A stretch of DNA of 64,000 nt from Brasenia schreberi (GCA_036023115.1 JAYKKT010000061.1:16432501-16496500); one strand, 5' to 3'; shown: positions 23,636 to 36,190, counted from the stretch's first letter. The notes: generated from the sequence alone by a model not told the origin. Numbers and translations: made by a program.

Positions 23636-24040
23636 TCACGCCCTGACCGTCAGAAGAGCCGACGGGCCTCGCAACGTGACCGGCACCCGGTCCTCGAGCT
23701 GGATCAGCCTTAGCGGATTTCACAAGTGCAGCAGAATAAGTAGTTCAGACGACCTCCAATAGAGAATGTGAGTTGGGCCCCTCTCCCGGATGCTAAGTGC
23801 TTAGGATGAGACTTGGCATCCGTTTAACTCAAACCACGCAACACGACAAATGTTTAAGAGTAAAAGCAATAAAGGCACATTCAATGCAAAGCCAAATGGT
23901 AATAGCTTTATTGATAGCAGAATAGAGTGCGCGGTGCGGCGCGACGCGCTACATTGGTATATTAGGGACTCTTTCCTTGAGGAGGGTTTTTGTATAAGGG
24001 GATGGCGTTAGGCTATGTGTTCGCAGTCGAAGGGTCACAT
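23636..24040 (-). repeat. 3' LTR of the short - strand LTR element
   Basis: It is bounded by the polypurine tract at 24041-24055 and the outer end TGTCACGCCC (+ strand) at 23636, giving about 405 bp. The segment is moderately GC-rich, unlike its surroundings. Confidence 0.5.
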
Positions 24041-25379
24041 TCTCCCCCACCCAAAATCGTTGTCGTTCTCGGCAACGTCCACCTCTTCGTTCCCGCCTGG
24101 GACCGAATCCGAATCAGCTCATCCCCATCTCTACTTGGTCCGCAATCTGGAAAGGCTTCCTTCGGCATCCTCCAGCATAGATGTAGTCCGTTAGAAGTTT
24201 GAAGGATCTGGGGCATGAACTCCCGAGCTACTCACCTTCACCCGGCATCACGAAGCACTTGAGTTGGCCAGAAGATTGGATGGCACACTTGAGGTCTGAT
24301 GTGATCAAGGAGTTGCACCCGTCTACCTGGCACCTGTGTTGGTGCTTCAAACTACGGCACTCAGCATCACCAAAGCAACCACTAGAACTGATAATCCGCA
24401 CAACCCTCCGTCGTGTGGCATCATTCAAGAACTTGGCATTGTATGTGAGGCATTGCTTCGCCTCACCGAAGGCAGCCTCCGTTCACGTTGTTGGCACCCC
24501 ACCTCCATGGGTATGCAACGTCTTTCCAACCCGTGAGACGCTACCTTTGATGCTAGGATAACGTTGACCACTTCGACTCCTTCGGCTTATGTGCAATCGA
24601 ATGCTTTCGTGATCATGCTGCTAAATCACGCATTTGGTCATGATTGGAATCTATCCGAGCCTCACCGAGGGTACCCAGACTTGACGATGGTCCGAGCACT
24701 CCTCACCTGTCTTTGAGGAAGCCAACACCAATGCCCATGTACTGACAGTCTTTACCACTGTGGCTTGCGTACATGGGCCACCGGGCCAACCTTGGCATTG
24801 TGGTGCAATCGCACATCCTCATCCATGCGGTACTCATCACGACTTACATTTGGTGACAATGCATAGGGTCTTGTGGGGTCCAGTGCGCCCCATTCGCATG
24901 AACATGTCCACCCACATTACCGACCTGCCTACCTAGGAGCGACCATGATCCTAGGGGTATCAAGAGGAACAACACCTCGTGTGTCGATCCTCCAATCCTC
25001 CTTTCTGATCTCCATGATCGTAGTGCACCCTTCGATGAGCAACACGAAGATCACTATTCGAGTCTCAATCTTAGAGTAGCACAAGGCTTTCGGATACTAT
25101 CGTCTCGATAGGAGGTGATGCGGTCCTTCTACCGATAGCCTAATCAAGGGTCGCTCCATGTACCTTGAGGTTTTCAGCCTTCTGCTACCGTAGTGTTTCC
25201 TTTGGTTGGCATGCAAGCGATACAACCTTGACCCTCTCATTGTTCCACCATGCGAGTCTATGAGCAATCATGCTTCCCCATGAGTTCTTCGGCCGACAAA
25301 CATCCAACGAGACCAAACATACTCTGATACCAAATCTGTTATGCCCTAACAGTCGAAAAAGTCTACGGGCCTCGCAAAC
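23636..25379 (-). mobile_element. Short non-autonomous LTR retroelement, - strand
   Basis: On the - strand, a primer-binding-like TTTGGTATCAGAG (25339-25325, matching the initiator-Met tRNA type) follows an LTR end, and a polypurine GGGTGGGGGAGAA (near 24045) precedes an LTR start TGTGACCC. The outer LTR end (+ strand TGTCACGCCCTGACC at 23636) matches the piece at 25340 (TGTTATGCCCTAAC), and both continue to GGGCCTCGCAA. Only about 1.3 kb lies between PBS and PPT, with no recognisable gag or pol. The right LTR is recognisable for about 40 bp only. Confidence 0.6.
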
Positions 25380-28300
25380 CTCCAACAACGATGCTAGAAT
25401 GCCCTACCATTGAGCCAAGGCTCTGGGTGTACAAAACTCACATTTTTGTAGTAGAAAGGCTTGTGATAGAGCCTTAGTTTTTGATAAGTCGTAATGTACT
25501 TTTATCTATGTGTGGTCTATAAATAGCCCATATAATTGATGTCTTATTCATGTAGTAAATGAGGGTTCATTGAAGTTTTTATTTCATCTTTGCATCTGTA
25601 ACCACTTATTAAATTTGATATAATCACTCCGACGTGATTTGTTTGTATTGAAAAGCTAAATGTGTATATTGCAGCTTATGGCACTCACTAGAAAATGAGT
25701 TCGAAAAAGAAGAAACCAATAATTGTAGATTAAATTTCATGTTGCTTAACTACAATATTTTGCTCCTCATTTTCATTTTGTGTTGACAAATGCTACCATC
25801 ATCCTAATATCTCATGGATAGAAACATGATATACTCATCTATGGGTGATGCAAGTGATTTTAAGGGGTTTCAAAACATAATTTGCAATATCAATTACCAA
25901 CAAGTAGGCCGGAGACATACGACCAACACATCTAGCATCACTTTGGTAACTACAATAAACATATTAATTCATATCTTGCCCATCTTACACAAGAGTATAA
26001 TGCCAACATAAGACACATGATGTATGATTACATCCCGAAAGCATCAAAATTAGTAATGAACATGTATGATTACATCCCCGAAGCATCAAAATTAGTAATG
26101 AACATTATTATTTCATGTACAACATAAGAGGGACAATTAATTGCATGTTCACTCACGAGATACTCTTCTCAAAAATGTATATTGGCACCTTTGAATAAAC
26201 AAGGCTTCTCTCATGTTGAGTCAAGATTTAAGTTCATCTTTTTCCTTGAGGGTTTGACAATGTCGGATATATTTTTTTAATATTTTTTATAATTTAATAA
26301 TTTATTCAAAATAACCCATTTTTAAACTCTTTAATTTTTCTCCAAAGCCATGCTATCATTTTTACTCTTCTTAGGTTATTTATATTTTCAAAGTCATCAA
26401 AATTATCTTCCTCACTGGACCACATGTTATATTTAGTATATGAAGTCATATCTAATTATCACGAATTGCAGCAAATTTTTGAACAACGATCGTAGATGCT
26501 TGTGTGTATATGTGGGCACTAGGGGTAACTACGTGGATGTGTACAATAGGTATGTGTGTTCTTACTCTACGTGCATCTTGTATGGAGTGTGGAAAACAAA
26601 GAAGCTCATAATCAAAACAAGTAATAAAAAACCTTAAAACTAGCTAGCAATTTTGAGTAGATTTACGGGTCCCACTAGACATACCGAAAGAGAATTGTGT
26701 ACAAATTTTAGGTTTTGTAAAAACCTCAACTTGTATCCAATCTTTTTAATTTTAAAAAAGCAAGTAAAAAATAAGTTAAGAATGACTCCCATCTTATTCA
26801 CTTTACTTTTATGCGTTGTGGATCTAAATCAAGTTCTTTTTACAATTATCTTCTTTTCCTGACGGGTAAGGGTCAGTTTTCGCACTACAAAATTTCTAAT
26901 TAATAAAGGAAAAATACCTACACACACAAAAGGGGTTCCTATTTCTATTGGTTTCGGGTCCTAATTGGGTTAGAATCTCTAAATGGGACTTGAGTTAAAT
27001 GGATATGAATCTCTAAGTGGATATAAGTCTAAAATGGACATGGGTCTCTAAGTGGATATGGCTAGAATCAACCCTAAGAAAAGGATACCCTAATTAACAA
27101 TTATATAATAAATGAATTATGCAACTAATAAAAAGGTTTTAAATACAAAAATCCCAATTCGTAGAAAATCCAAGTTGCAAGAAATCTTGATTTGTAAGAG
27201 ATCCTAATTTGCAGGAAATCCTGATTTGCAGTGTGCACAAATTTTAAATGTTTTATAAAATTAAATATCTACGAGATCTAAAGTAAACCTATGCAAAGGG
27301 AATGTAAGAATATTAATTACTAGGAAACTAGAACAAAAACTATGATACTACTTTGTATGCAGTGCTAAAGATATAAGGGATCAACCTATAGATGCAAAGC
27401 AACTAGGATAAATGATTAAAACAATGAAAAGGAAAATCAAAATATGTACTTTACTTGGGGAAGACTTAGATCAAGCACACTCCACCCTTCTTGATTGAAA
27501 GTACTAATAAAAACACTTAAACAAAGAAAACAAAAGGAGAAGAAGGAATCAAAGGAGCTCTTGAATCTTGAATGCTTTCTTGATCCTTCTAGATCTTTCT
27601 TTGTGGATGCTTACAATGGGAGAGGAGACTCTTTATTATAGAATAGGATTGGTGTACACAAAATTAGAAGGTTTACAATGAATTTACAATAAAATTTTAG
27701 CAACTACACCTTTCTATTTTCAATTCTAATGAATAAGAAAGTCTACAAAGAAAATAGCAGGTCTTCCAAGACAATAGTTGACCCTTTCCTTTAGGAAAAT
27801 TTATTGTATTGTACTTAGGCTGGTTAATCCTTCTTGACATAGGCCATAATTGGTTGTCCTCTACCTTAGCATGAGTTTGTCATGCCCCCTTTTCAATTTC
27901 ATACCAAATTTACCATTATCTTGAGAAGAAACTTATTTCATAACTTAGTCAAACCACAATAGTTTTAGCATGGGTCATTCAAAATAAGTAAATCGAATAT
28001 GGGTTAAACCAAATAAATATATACATCAAATATAGGTAGAGTCATGTAGGGTGATTGATGGGTTAGGGTGTATGAATGTAGGTTAACTAAGCATCAAGTA
28101 GGTCAAGGTCATAAGGAGATAGAACCATGGGGTCAATTGACCCAATTAGATGAACCTATTTAACTTTTAAAATTAATTAATTTTAACTTAACCATATAAC
28201 ATATACCTAGGCTCATAATTCAGATTTTATACGAGTCAACTGGATGCATTACAATGCACAAGTTGAATTTATAACTTTCCAAATACATGAACATTTAATT

Positions 28301-28900
28301 CAGAATTTATGACTTTTCAAATTTTATGAATATATAATTCAGATTTTATATTTTCAAAATAAAAAACAGGTTTTCAACTTTTCAAGTCCTAAAACTAGAT
28401 TTTTAACTTTCAAAACACCTCAATCAGATTTTTAACTTTACAAACTCATGAACATATTTCAAATTTTTGAAATTTAAAGACCATAAATATATAATTCAGA
28501 TTTATATAACTTTCCAAATCCAAAAGTTAGATTCTTAACTTTCTAAAACAAAAAATCAGGTTTTTAACCTTTCCTATTCATGAACATAATTCATATTTTC
28601 AAAAGTTGAAAAATATATGTATAATCCAGATTTTGGAAGCTTTGGATAAGATTCAAAATTTGAAAACTTTTTTGAATAAGACTTAATTTATTTCTTTTTC
28701 TTTTTTGTAAACTTAGCATGTGCAGGAAAGGCCTTTTTCAAAATACATTTTCAACCAAATTTTTACGTCAAACTCATCATGCACATGTACTCAAGGTTGC
28801 ACATGCCCCAAGAAAATCGAGCCCAAATATATATACACATATATATTTTCATACATCCATATGTATGTCTATAAATATGGGATATCAATACATAATGAAG
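25380..28900. other. Long AT-rich intergenic stretch with minor repeats
   Basis: No gene was recognised. A 42-bp direct duplication lies at 26020-26061 and 26062-26103. Short iterations of AAATCCTGATTTGCAG type occur at 27155-27232. CACTACAAAATTTC near 26882 recalls a CACTA-transposon end, but no partner end was found. From about 28220 to 28660 the motif AATTCAGATTTTATA recurs loosely. Confidence 0.45.
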
Positions 28901-30070
28901 ATATGAGTCTGAGCGTAATGCATCATCTTTCTCTACCTAATTACTAATTATGAGCAAATTCAGAGCTCTTCGAAACTAAAACCCTTGACGACTCGAGAGA
29001 GAGAGAGCTCTTCATGATGCTACCGTTTTACTTCCAATAGAAGCACGTCAATGCATCAGCATTGTAGAGAGAGACAGAGAGGACGGGGCTTGTGGGTGGA
29101 TGTGGTTAAATGCTATGTGATTTGCACACTTTTTATCCCAATCCAAATAAGTTTCCAAACAGTTCAGAAAAGGTGCATTCAATTCCAACTCCCCAAAGGT
29201 AACAGAACCAGGGCGGTGCCGGTTTCTTCACTTTTTTGCTCCATCTTCTTAATTGTCTACTCATACTATCAGAAATATTTGAAATGCCCTTCACAAACTT
29301 TCTTGCTACAATTTTAGATCAAGTAATTTGCAGGCCTGCCACCATCCGTTAAACTCATGAAAATGCACATATTAGATACTCATTTTTGGGCACAATTTAG
29401 GACAAAGTTCATGAATCAGATTTTTTTTGACTCTTTGACATGTTTCTAACATGTTCTTGGTTCATGACCTTAACTGATTTGAACATGAACAGTCTTCAAT
29501 TCAACTTAGCTTGGCTCATGGAGCTCGTCCAAACTCGTCGTAGACTTGCAAACTCTAGTCAACCTTCTTTTTTACTACTTTCGTGTTTCAATTGTTACAG
29601 TCGATCAATTACATGTTAACTTGTTCATGTAGGTAATATATCACGACTTCATGTGATAAAATGAATACAAACATTAGGTCAATTTGAGCTCAAAAACCAG
29701 TTCAACTGAGTTCAACCATGGCTTGTCATGAAATATGGTAAACAATTCATGAATATGTTCCTATAAGATGCAAATATATGAAGAGCAGCTCATGTTCGGT
29801 TAGCCCAGCTAGTTTACCAGCCCTAACGAAGGAGCAGTGATACTTGTTACACATCAACGACATGTACAGAGTAATTTATACACCATAAACTAGCAACGGG
29901 AGGAGGAAAAAGAAAATTAAAAAACAGTGGCAAATATGAGGGGAACAAGTATTCCCAAAGTCCAAATATGGCAAGCTTTTTCAGCATCTGAATTTCTTCT
30001 AAGAAACTGAACCTATCTAGTACTGACAGGTTCCGAATAACAAGTCGCACCACGTATTCAGCACCCCGTG
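28901..30070. other. Intergenic region upstream of the MYB gene
   Basis: AT-rich with GA runs near 28996-29010 and 29066-29085. Short frames (29051-29317 and, on the - strand, 29847-30053) show no motif. Distal promoter elements could lie here, but none can be assigned. Confidence 0.4.
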
Positions 30071-30075
30071 AAAGC

Positions 30076-30112
30076 TATAAAGAAAGACATCAGCTACCAT
30101 ATCTATTTATAT
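30076..30112 (+). promoter_or_regulatory. Candidate TATA boxes of the MYB gene
   Basis: TATAAAG (30076-30082) and CTATTTATAT (30103-30112) lie about 95-130 bp before the start codon at 30204, leaving room for a GA-rich 5' leader (30136-30160). Which one is used cannot be told. Confidence 0.4.
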
Positions 30113-30203
30113 CTCGCCCCCCCCACACACATGCACAAAGGGAGAGAGAGAGAGGGGAGTAGTTCATTGTTGTTTTAACTCTCAAGGATTCTGGAAGAAA
30201 CGA

Positions 30204-31724
30204 ATGGCAAGGGCTACTTTCTGTGAGAAGAGTGGTTTGAAGAAGGGTTCCTGGACTCCAGAAGAGGATCAAAAGCTCATTGATTTCATAAGTAAGAACG
30301 GCCGTGGAAGTTGGAGTGCTCTGCCCAAGAAAGCAGGCAAATTACTCTCATTCGCAGTTCTCAATTGGAACTTCATCTCAAGGACTAGGCAGTTTCAAAC
30401 TATTTGTTTTGTTTTCATAGCCATAAATGGTGCTCACCACTCTTCTTGTTTCCAGTACACTCAGAAAATTTGGCCAAGAATTATGACGCTTTCTGGCCCT
30501 TAGAAATGTCTAGCGAAAATATCAATTTTCATATCATCACACCCATTTCTTTAGATTACATTTCCTACAACCCACTTAGGGTTGTTCAAACTTAAAGAAA
30601 AGGTGCATTTTTCTTTTATTACTTGGATATGTTCTCTTCTTGTTTCGTTAAGTTGCATGCGTGGAGGGAGTGATATAGTTCTTTCAAAAGCAGTAACTAG
30701 TCTTTGCCATTCAATGTTTAATCATTTAGCAAAGGCTTCGACTTATGTGAAACATTTCTCCCACCAATACATACATACATACACATATATGTAAAAATGT
30801 TCAATTGGTGAAATTTAAATAAGGCGCATAATGAATTCCCCTTTCATCAAAATATTTTAAGAAATAAAAGGTCGGTGCATCTTATGATTGTTGCCTTTTC
30901 TCTGCTTAAACTATAAACTCCGGGGATATCAACAGATAGGTGTTCTTTGCCTTCAGTTTTGCAACGTTGTGGGAAGAGTTGCAGACTGAGATGGACAAAC
31001 TACGTTCGTCCAGATATCAAACGCGGACAGTTCTCCTATGAGGATGAAACCACCATCATCAGCCTGCACGCAGTCCTTGGGAACAAGTATGAAACGATTT
31101 TGGCCGTTCTTTCCCTCTTTTTATTTTGTTCTATTTTATTCTATCTTGCTGCTGAAAAAGTCGGTCAAATTCATTAACTTGAAGCTTTTGTTTAAAAATC
31201 CATGAGGAAACTTTTTTCCAGTGAACTTAATAAACTTTTCATAGGACTTTAAGCAGGTATAATTATAGATCAGCAATACCTTTAGGATTAACGAACAGCG
31301 CACTCTAACCTCGCTTTTGTAGGTACAGTTCAATCGTGGACTGTAATCTTTTTTTCTTTCCAAAATTTTGGATTGTTTGGATGGTCGCCTCACATCAATG
31401 TGAATGTGAATCTTCCAAATGACAGGGAAGATTTGTCTCATCCCATCAACTATATATATAGAGAGAGAATATATATATATATAAGAGAGAGAGTGGGAGT
31501 TACTAAACATACTAAACATTACTTGATCATCATCACTATCCATGCAACTCATCGGACGGTAACGATCAAAACACCCACCCGAATAGCATTTAATGCATTC
31601 ATGCATTAAATGGCCTCGATTCATCTATTGATGTTGATGTGCAATTCGATCTGTGTTATTTGTATGATCGCATTAACGATAGAGTTTGGTATGAGATGGT
31701 GTCTAAACATATCTATTTATGCAC

Positions 31725-31819
<95 letters not shown>

Positions 31820-33448
31820 GGTGTTGTATAGTATAGGCCTAACTTTCAAGCACATCCTAAGGAATCAGTTCACATATCTTCCTAGCCAGCCCCGTCATCA
31901 CCCTAAACAGTTGGCAGAGGAACAATAGGTTGCATCTACAATGCTCTCTCTATCTTTCTGATCACTTGCTTGTTTTAAAATTTGACTAGAGTATGCAAGA
32001 ATGAGGGAGGCAATTATGTAGGTATTAGCTACCCCTTCCGCTTTTGCTCAGCCTGCATCAACATCTAACAGATGAAATGAAAATGAGGCTAAAAATTAAT
32101 CAATCTCATTCTCTAAGAAGAAAGAGATTGTAAACCAACCTTTATACACTGTGCTTTTCATAAAAATGGCACTTGATGTGCTTATATTATATATTCGCCG
32201 CTAGCCAACGATCCCGAATGGGATAAGCTCTGCTCTTGGTCCTCGGGATGAGGTGATAACAACCACGGAAACCTGTTAATTGGTCCAATCAGCTTTCAAC
32301 ATAGGATGCTGGAGCCAAACACCTTCCCTGATTAATAATAAGCACAGCTCATTTACTGCCCAACATAAGAAAATGCGATCCAACGTTCTCTTATTGGTAG
32401 GTCAGATACAGTCAAGTTTTATTTGGATGCTGAATCGGATTAATTGGTTTTGGTACTTCAAACCAGATCTAATCAATAGCCAAATTCATATTTGTATTGC
32501 ATTTGATCCATACAATGTCTTAATGGTATTAAAATCCTATTACAGCATAAGATGTCTCACTTGGTTTTGTTAAATTACCATCTCTAAACCTGTTTACCGA
32601 AACCCTCCCTACTTGAGTCTGATTTGGTGAACCACTATCTGCACCAAACCTGATCTGTTCATCCCATAATGGACATATGATGTGACAACTAAGACTAAAA
32701 CTTGGGATGTTCAATGCGTAGAGAATCAAACATATAATAGTGCAAGCTAGCTACCCAGCTCTCCATCACATGTAGGCCTAACTTAGTTTTGAGTTCTGAA
32801 CTCATGGTTGGCTAAGCATACAACCAAACACGAGCATAAATAACCCAAAGAACTATTTGAAGCTTAAATCCCTGCATAGTCCGTAAGTGAGAGATTAGAA
32901 TAACGGAATAGGCGCAATTCATGAGGACAAAACCTGATTTGTGCCCTGATTTTAACAGCTAAACTAGCCTTAGTTTTATCGCGCATTGTAAGTTTTCTTA
33001 CTTGCAAATATTACTTTGCTCAAGGAAACTCTCTCTCTCTAGGTGATCGGCAATAGCTGCAACCTTGCCTGGAAGAACTGATAATGAAATAAAGAACCAC
33101 TGGAACACCCACATCAAGAAAAAGCTGATCAAGATGGGGATCAACCCCGTGACTCACCAGGCAATTCCTGGTGCGCAAGATCCAAATCCTGGTGCAGATT
33201 TTGACCTACCAAGTCTCTCATATCAGGCCTCTACGTGGGACCGCTCAGGAAGACAAGTGCAGAGAACACACACCGACCTGCTGCTTGCTCCATTAGCCAA
33301 ACACGATCTGCAGCCACGTACTCATGAGTTTGATTCGCCAGTGTGTATAAGTTGCATCGAAGGCTTAAGCAAGCTCCCCGGCACCATGATTCTCGGCCCC
33401 AAAGTTGATGATGAGAAGACAAAAGGCGTCATGTTTATCAAGGAGTAA
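30204..33448 (+). CDS. R2R3-MYB transcription factor gene, three exons, with an in-frame stop in exon 3 (possible pseudogene)
   Basis: Exon 1 (30204-30336, 133 nt) encodes most of the R2 repeat with [19 protein letters not shown] and W-SALPKKA. Exon 2 (30957-31086, 130 nt) encodes [20 protein letters not shown] and the start of R3 ([19 protein letters not shown]). Exon 3 (33043-33448) gives [38 protein letters not shown] and a 110-residue C terminus without a known motif. The 133/130-nt exons and intron phases match canonical R2R3-MYB genes, whose products bind promoter DNA in the nucleus. Oddities: intron 1 begins GC (CAG|GCAAAT), the codon across that junction reads Val where Gly is usual, and codon 89 is TGA where the family has Trp (GNKWSAIA). 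Translation would end after 88 residues, inside R3; without the stop the protein would be 222 residues. The sequence fits the MYB9/MYB107/MYB41-like clades loosely, so I give no symbol. Confidence 0.85.
31444..31490 (+). repeat. TA/GA microsatellite in MYB intron 2 (short)
   Basis: Alternating TATATA and GAGAGA runs lie within the 1.96-kb second intron. Confidence 0.7.
31728..31816 (+). repeat. Compound (TA)n(GA)n microsatellite in MYB intron 2
   Basis: About 26 TA units run to 31780, followed by about 18 GA units to 31816. The translated frames here (31610-31836) are Ile-Tyr and Arg-Glu repeats, not genes. Length is likely variable between individuals. Confidence 0.95.
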
Positions 33449-34908
33449 CAGTTGGTGCTCCAGTTGCAGTGAAACACGGGGTGTCTGGCAACATCTTTGG
33501 CTCTACTCAAGAAGCAATTGCTCATAGCTCAAAGCAATAAGCTAATATAGTGGCAACCAAGTATGCAGCATTTTCCGGCCACTTGTTCTTCGCATGGCAA
33601 GACAACCCAAAACATGGAAGATGTTAACGCCCAGCTGGGTTTTGAAAGAATGAGCTCAAAAAGAAAAGACTTGTCCTGCATATAGCTCTCGTCGCAGTTC
33701 TCATCGAGACGGATTGTGATTTCTCGGAAGCAATGCAACATAATCCCTTAATAGGATGGTGCACCTGCCGACTTGCAGCGTATTAAATATCTTTTGTAAA
33801 TAAATTTGTTAAGTTAGAATCGATGAGATCAACATACGCCCTCTCTGGCGGACCCACATTTCATTAAGGTCGTTCAAGGCAGCCCACTTTATGTGGCTTC
33901 CTTTATCGCATGTTACATGCCCAAACCACATGGCTTATAACCAGGGTTCTAAGGAACCATTGTTAATGTTTGATTTGCGAGTTCTCATGCGAAGCAGGGG
34001 AGGCGGCGGTTGGCTTTTATTGCAAAACCCCTGGGAGCACTTCATGTAGCCCACTATCCCGTCCCTGGTGTCAAAGCTTTTGACTCGAATTGGACTTGGG
34101 AAATCAAAGTTCCTTGGCAACAACAGGTTTCACATTTTGATAAACAATAAAACTTGAAACCGCAAGCACCGAAAATCAAGCTTCAGCTCTCCTGAAACCT
34201 TAAAAGAACACACATTAGACCTTTTCCCAATCAGTTTATGAGCAGAGAATCAAGCCATGTGACTGAATGGAACGACTAAACGGTCTTCGAGAACTCCCAT
34301 TCGCCAACATCAAATGTTATATCCGTTGGTAGATGAAATTTTGACAACAGCTATGTCTAGAGTACATGACAAGGAGAATTTGTAGTACTTCCACAGAATC
34401 ATTGATCAAACACAATGAGCTTCCTACAAAAGTGACTAATTACAGTCAGAGCTTTTCATCGAGATAGCCCATCAATACCACATGACACGATATATCTAAA
34501 GAATATTTCATGTATCACGATATTATCTAAATCAAGAAGGGAATATATTTCAAAGTAAACCGTGGGTTCCAGAAGGGTACATACTTAACGCTAGTCAAAC
34601 AGCCATTCCACTCGAAGAGGCAAGGCAGTGACTCAAAACACTGGGTCTTCTACTGATACTCTATCATCGATAGAATTTGAAATTACTGTCTTAAGATATT
34701 CACGTATTGTTGAAGGTAAAACAAATAATTCAACTTCAGTTATACAGATGGTTTACTCGAAAAAGCAAAACGACTTTCTACTGCACACATTAAGAAGTTA
34801 TTAATGAGCAACTAATACAAGTGAAGCCACATGCTTGGCAGAGGTCTCTTAGGCAAACAACTTTAACACGGACGATAGTAACAATGTGAGTGAGAAAGAG
34901 CACATTTA
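33449..34908. other. MYB 3' flank and intergenic DNA
   Basis: Nothing coding was recognised. The MYB 3' untranslated region must begin here, but no clear polyadenylation signal could be chosen. One arm of a 21-bp inverted repeat lies at 34654-34674. Confidence 0.4.
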
Positions 34909-35106
34909 CTATTCTTTTTTCCACGCAAGGAGCTGCTGCTTAACAGACCCTAATGTTGAAGCACTATATCCACCCGCACTAGCTAAGTTATCATGGACAT
35001 TAGGATAATACTTGATGATGCAGGGATGAACAACCATCCGAAACCAAGTCTTTTCCCAAACTACGTGGGCAAGGCTGCATAGATTCTTAGTCACCAGCTT
35101 GATTAA
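34909..35106 (-). other. Candidate terminal exon with a 66-codon open frame, possibly RBM25 3' UTR
   Basis: On the - strand a good acceptor (CTTGCTTCTTGCAG) ends at 35107 and is followed by an open frame to a stop at 34909. It includes VVWEKTWFRMVVHP and ASAGGYSASTLGSVKQQL. The composition is not low-complexity, but I recognise no family. It lies downstream of RBM25 in the same orientation and could be a 3' UTR exon, an alternative C-terminal exon or an unrelated gene end. Confidence 0.3.
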
Positions 35107-36190
35107 CTGCAAGAAGCAAGATCATGATTTATCGTTTCCTTCCAACACTTCAAAAGCCTTAGAAGACACTTAGAAACCAAAGGATTACTATGATTAATAA
35201 AAGCTTCAAGTTAGGTATCGCCTTGCCACAACTTAGAAGTAAATATCTTTTCCTACCTATAAATACCCTTCATTGGTGTTTCAACAGGAAGTAAAGAATA
35301 AGAACAAGGATCCTCGTTCAATTGGTATGTCTGCATAAAAGCCCAAGATGTTCGTAAGGTGCACGATTAACATTGTCATGATAAGGGACTAACGTCACAT
35401 AGATGAAAAAAACACTAACATTTTTACAGTTACCGGTCAGTAGTATTGATGAATTTAGGCAGACTACCCGACATAGGTAGGCATCATTCTAGTTTCAATT
35501 CCATCGAAACTTCATTGATACAAAGCCATCTCCAACACCAAAAGGACCAATGTATCAAACTCTAGAGGTAAAGGGGAATGGAGCAACTATAAAACTAAAT
35601 GAAAAGCCTGACTATTCGTCTTATATCATGATCTCCAGCAGACTCAAACTAATGACTCGTACATGGAGCACCACATTCTTAATACATTGAAGATGGCCCA
35701 CAACTTACACAAGAAAGAGATCGATGATAGAGTATCAGTATTTCATTCCAATGCCTTGGGTATTTGCTGGCTTGCACATTCTTATATCATGATCTCTAGA
35801 GTTCAATTAGTTTTTGTTTCTTAAACCGTGGGTTTTCAGAAGCCAGCAAATGAAACAAAAACTGGCACAAAGAAAGAGATCAATAAAAAATCCTCCCAAG
35901 TCCTGTACTTGCTGGGTAAAACCAATCGTGGTGAATCCAGTTCACCATCAAAAGCAGAATGAGTCGAAGGCCACTTCATTCCAATGCAAATACAAAAATA
36001 ATGTTGAGGCCAGACCATCAAACACATATACACTAATCCGAGCAATTAGAATGTAAAAAACATTAAACAATGGATACATCATCGGAAAAGTTCATATGAG
36101 AAACACATGAAATCTAGAAGTCTAATAGTACTCATCAATGAGGTTAAACTTTCAGATTCAAAATTGACTAGAGAAAAAAGAAGCCAGCAC

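Noticed and set aside
24199..24561. 120-codon + strand frame
   Set aside because: It lies in the internal region of the short - strand LTR element, has no motif and no regulatory context.
26882..26900. CACTACAAAATTTC as a CACTA-transposon terminus
   Set aside because: No matching inverted end, 3-bp duplication or transposase was found; a single 5-base motif is expected by chance.
31610..31836. Ile-Tyr and Arg-Glu repeat frames
   Set aside because: Direct translation of the TA/GA microsatellite in a MYB intron.
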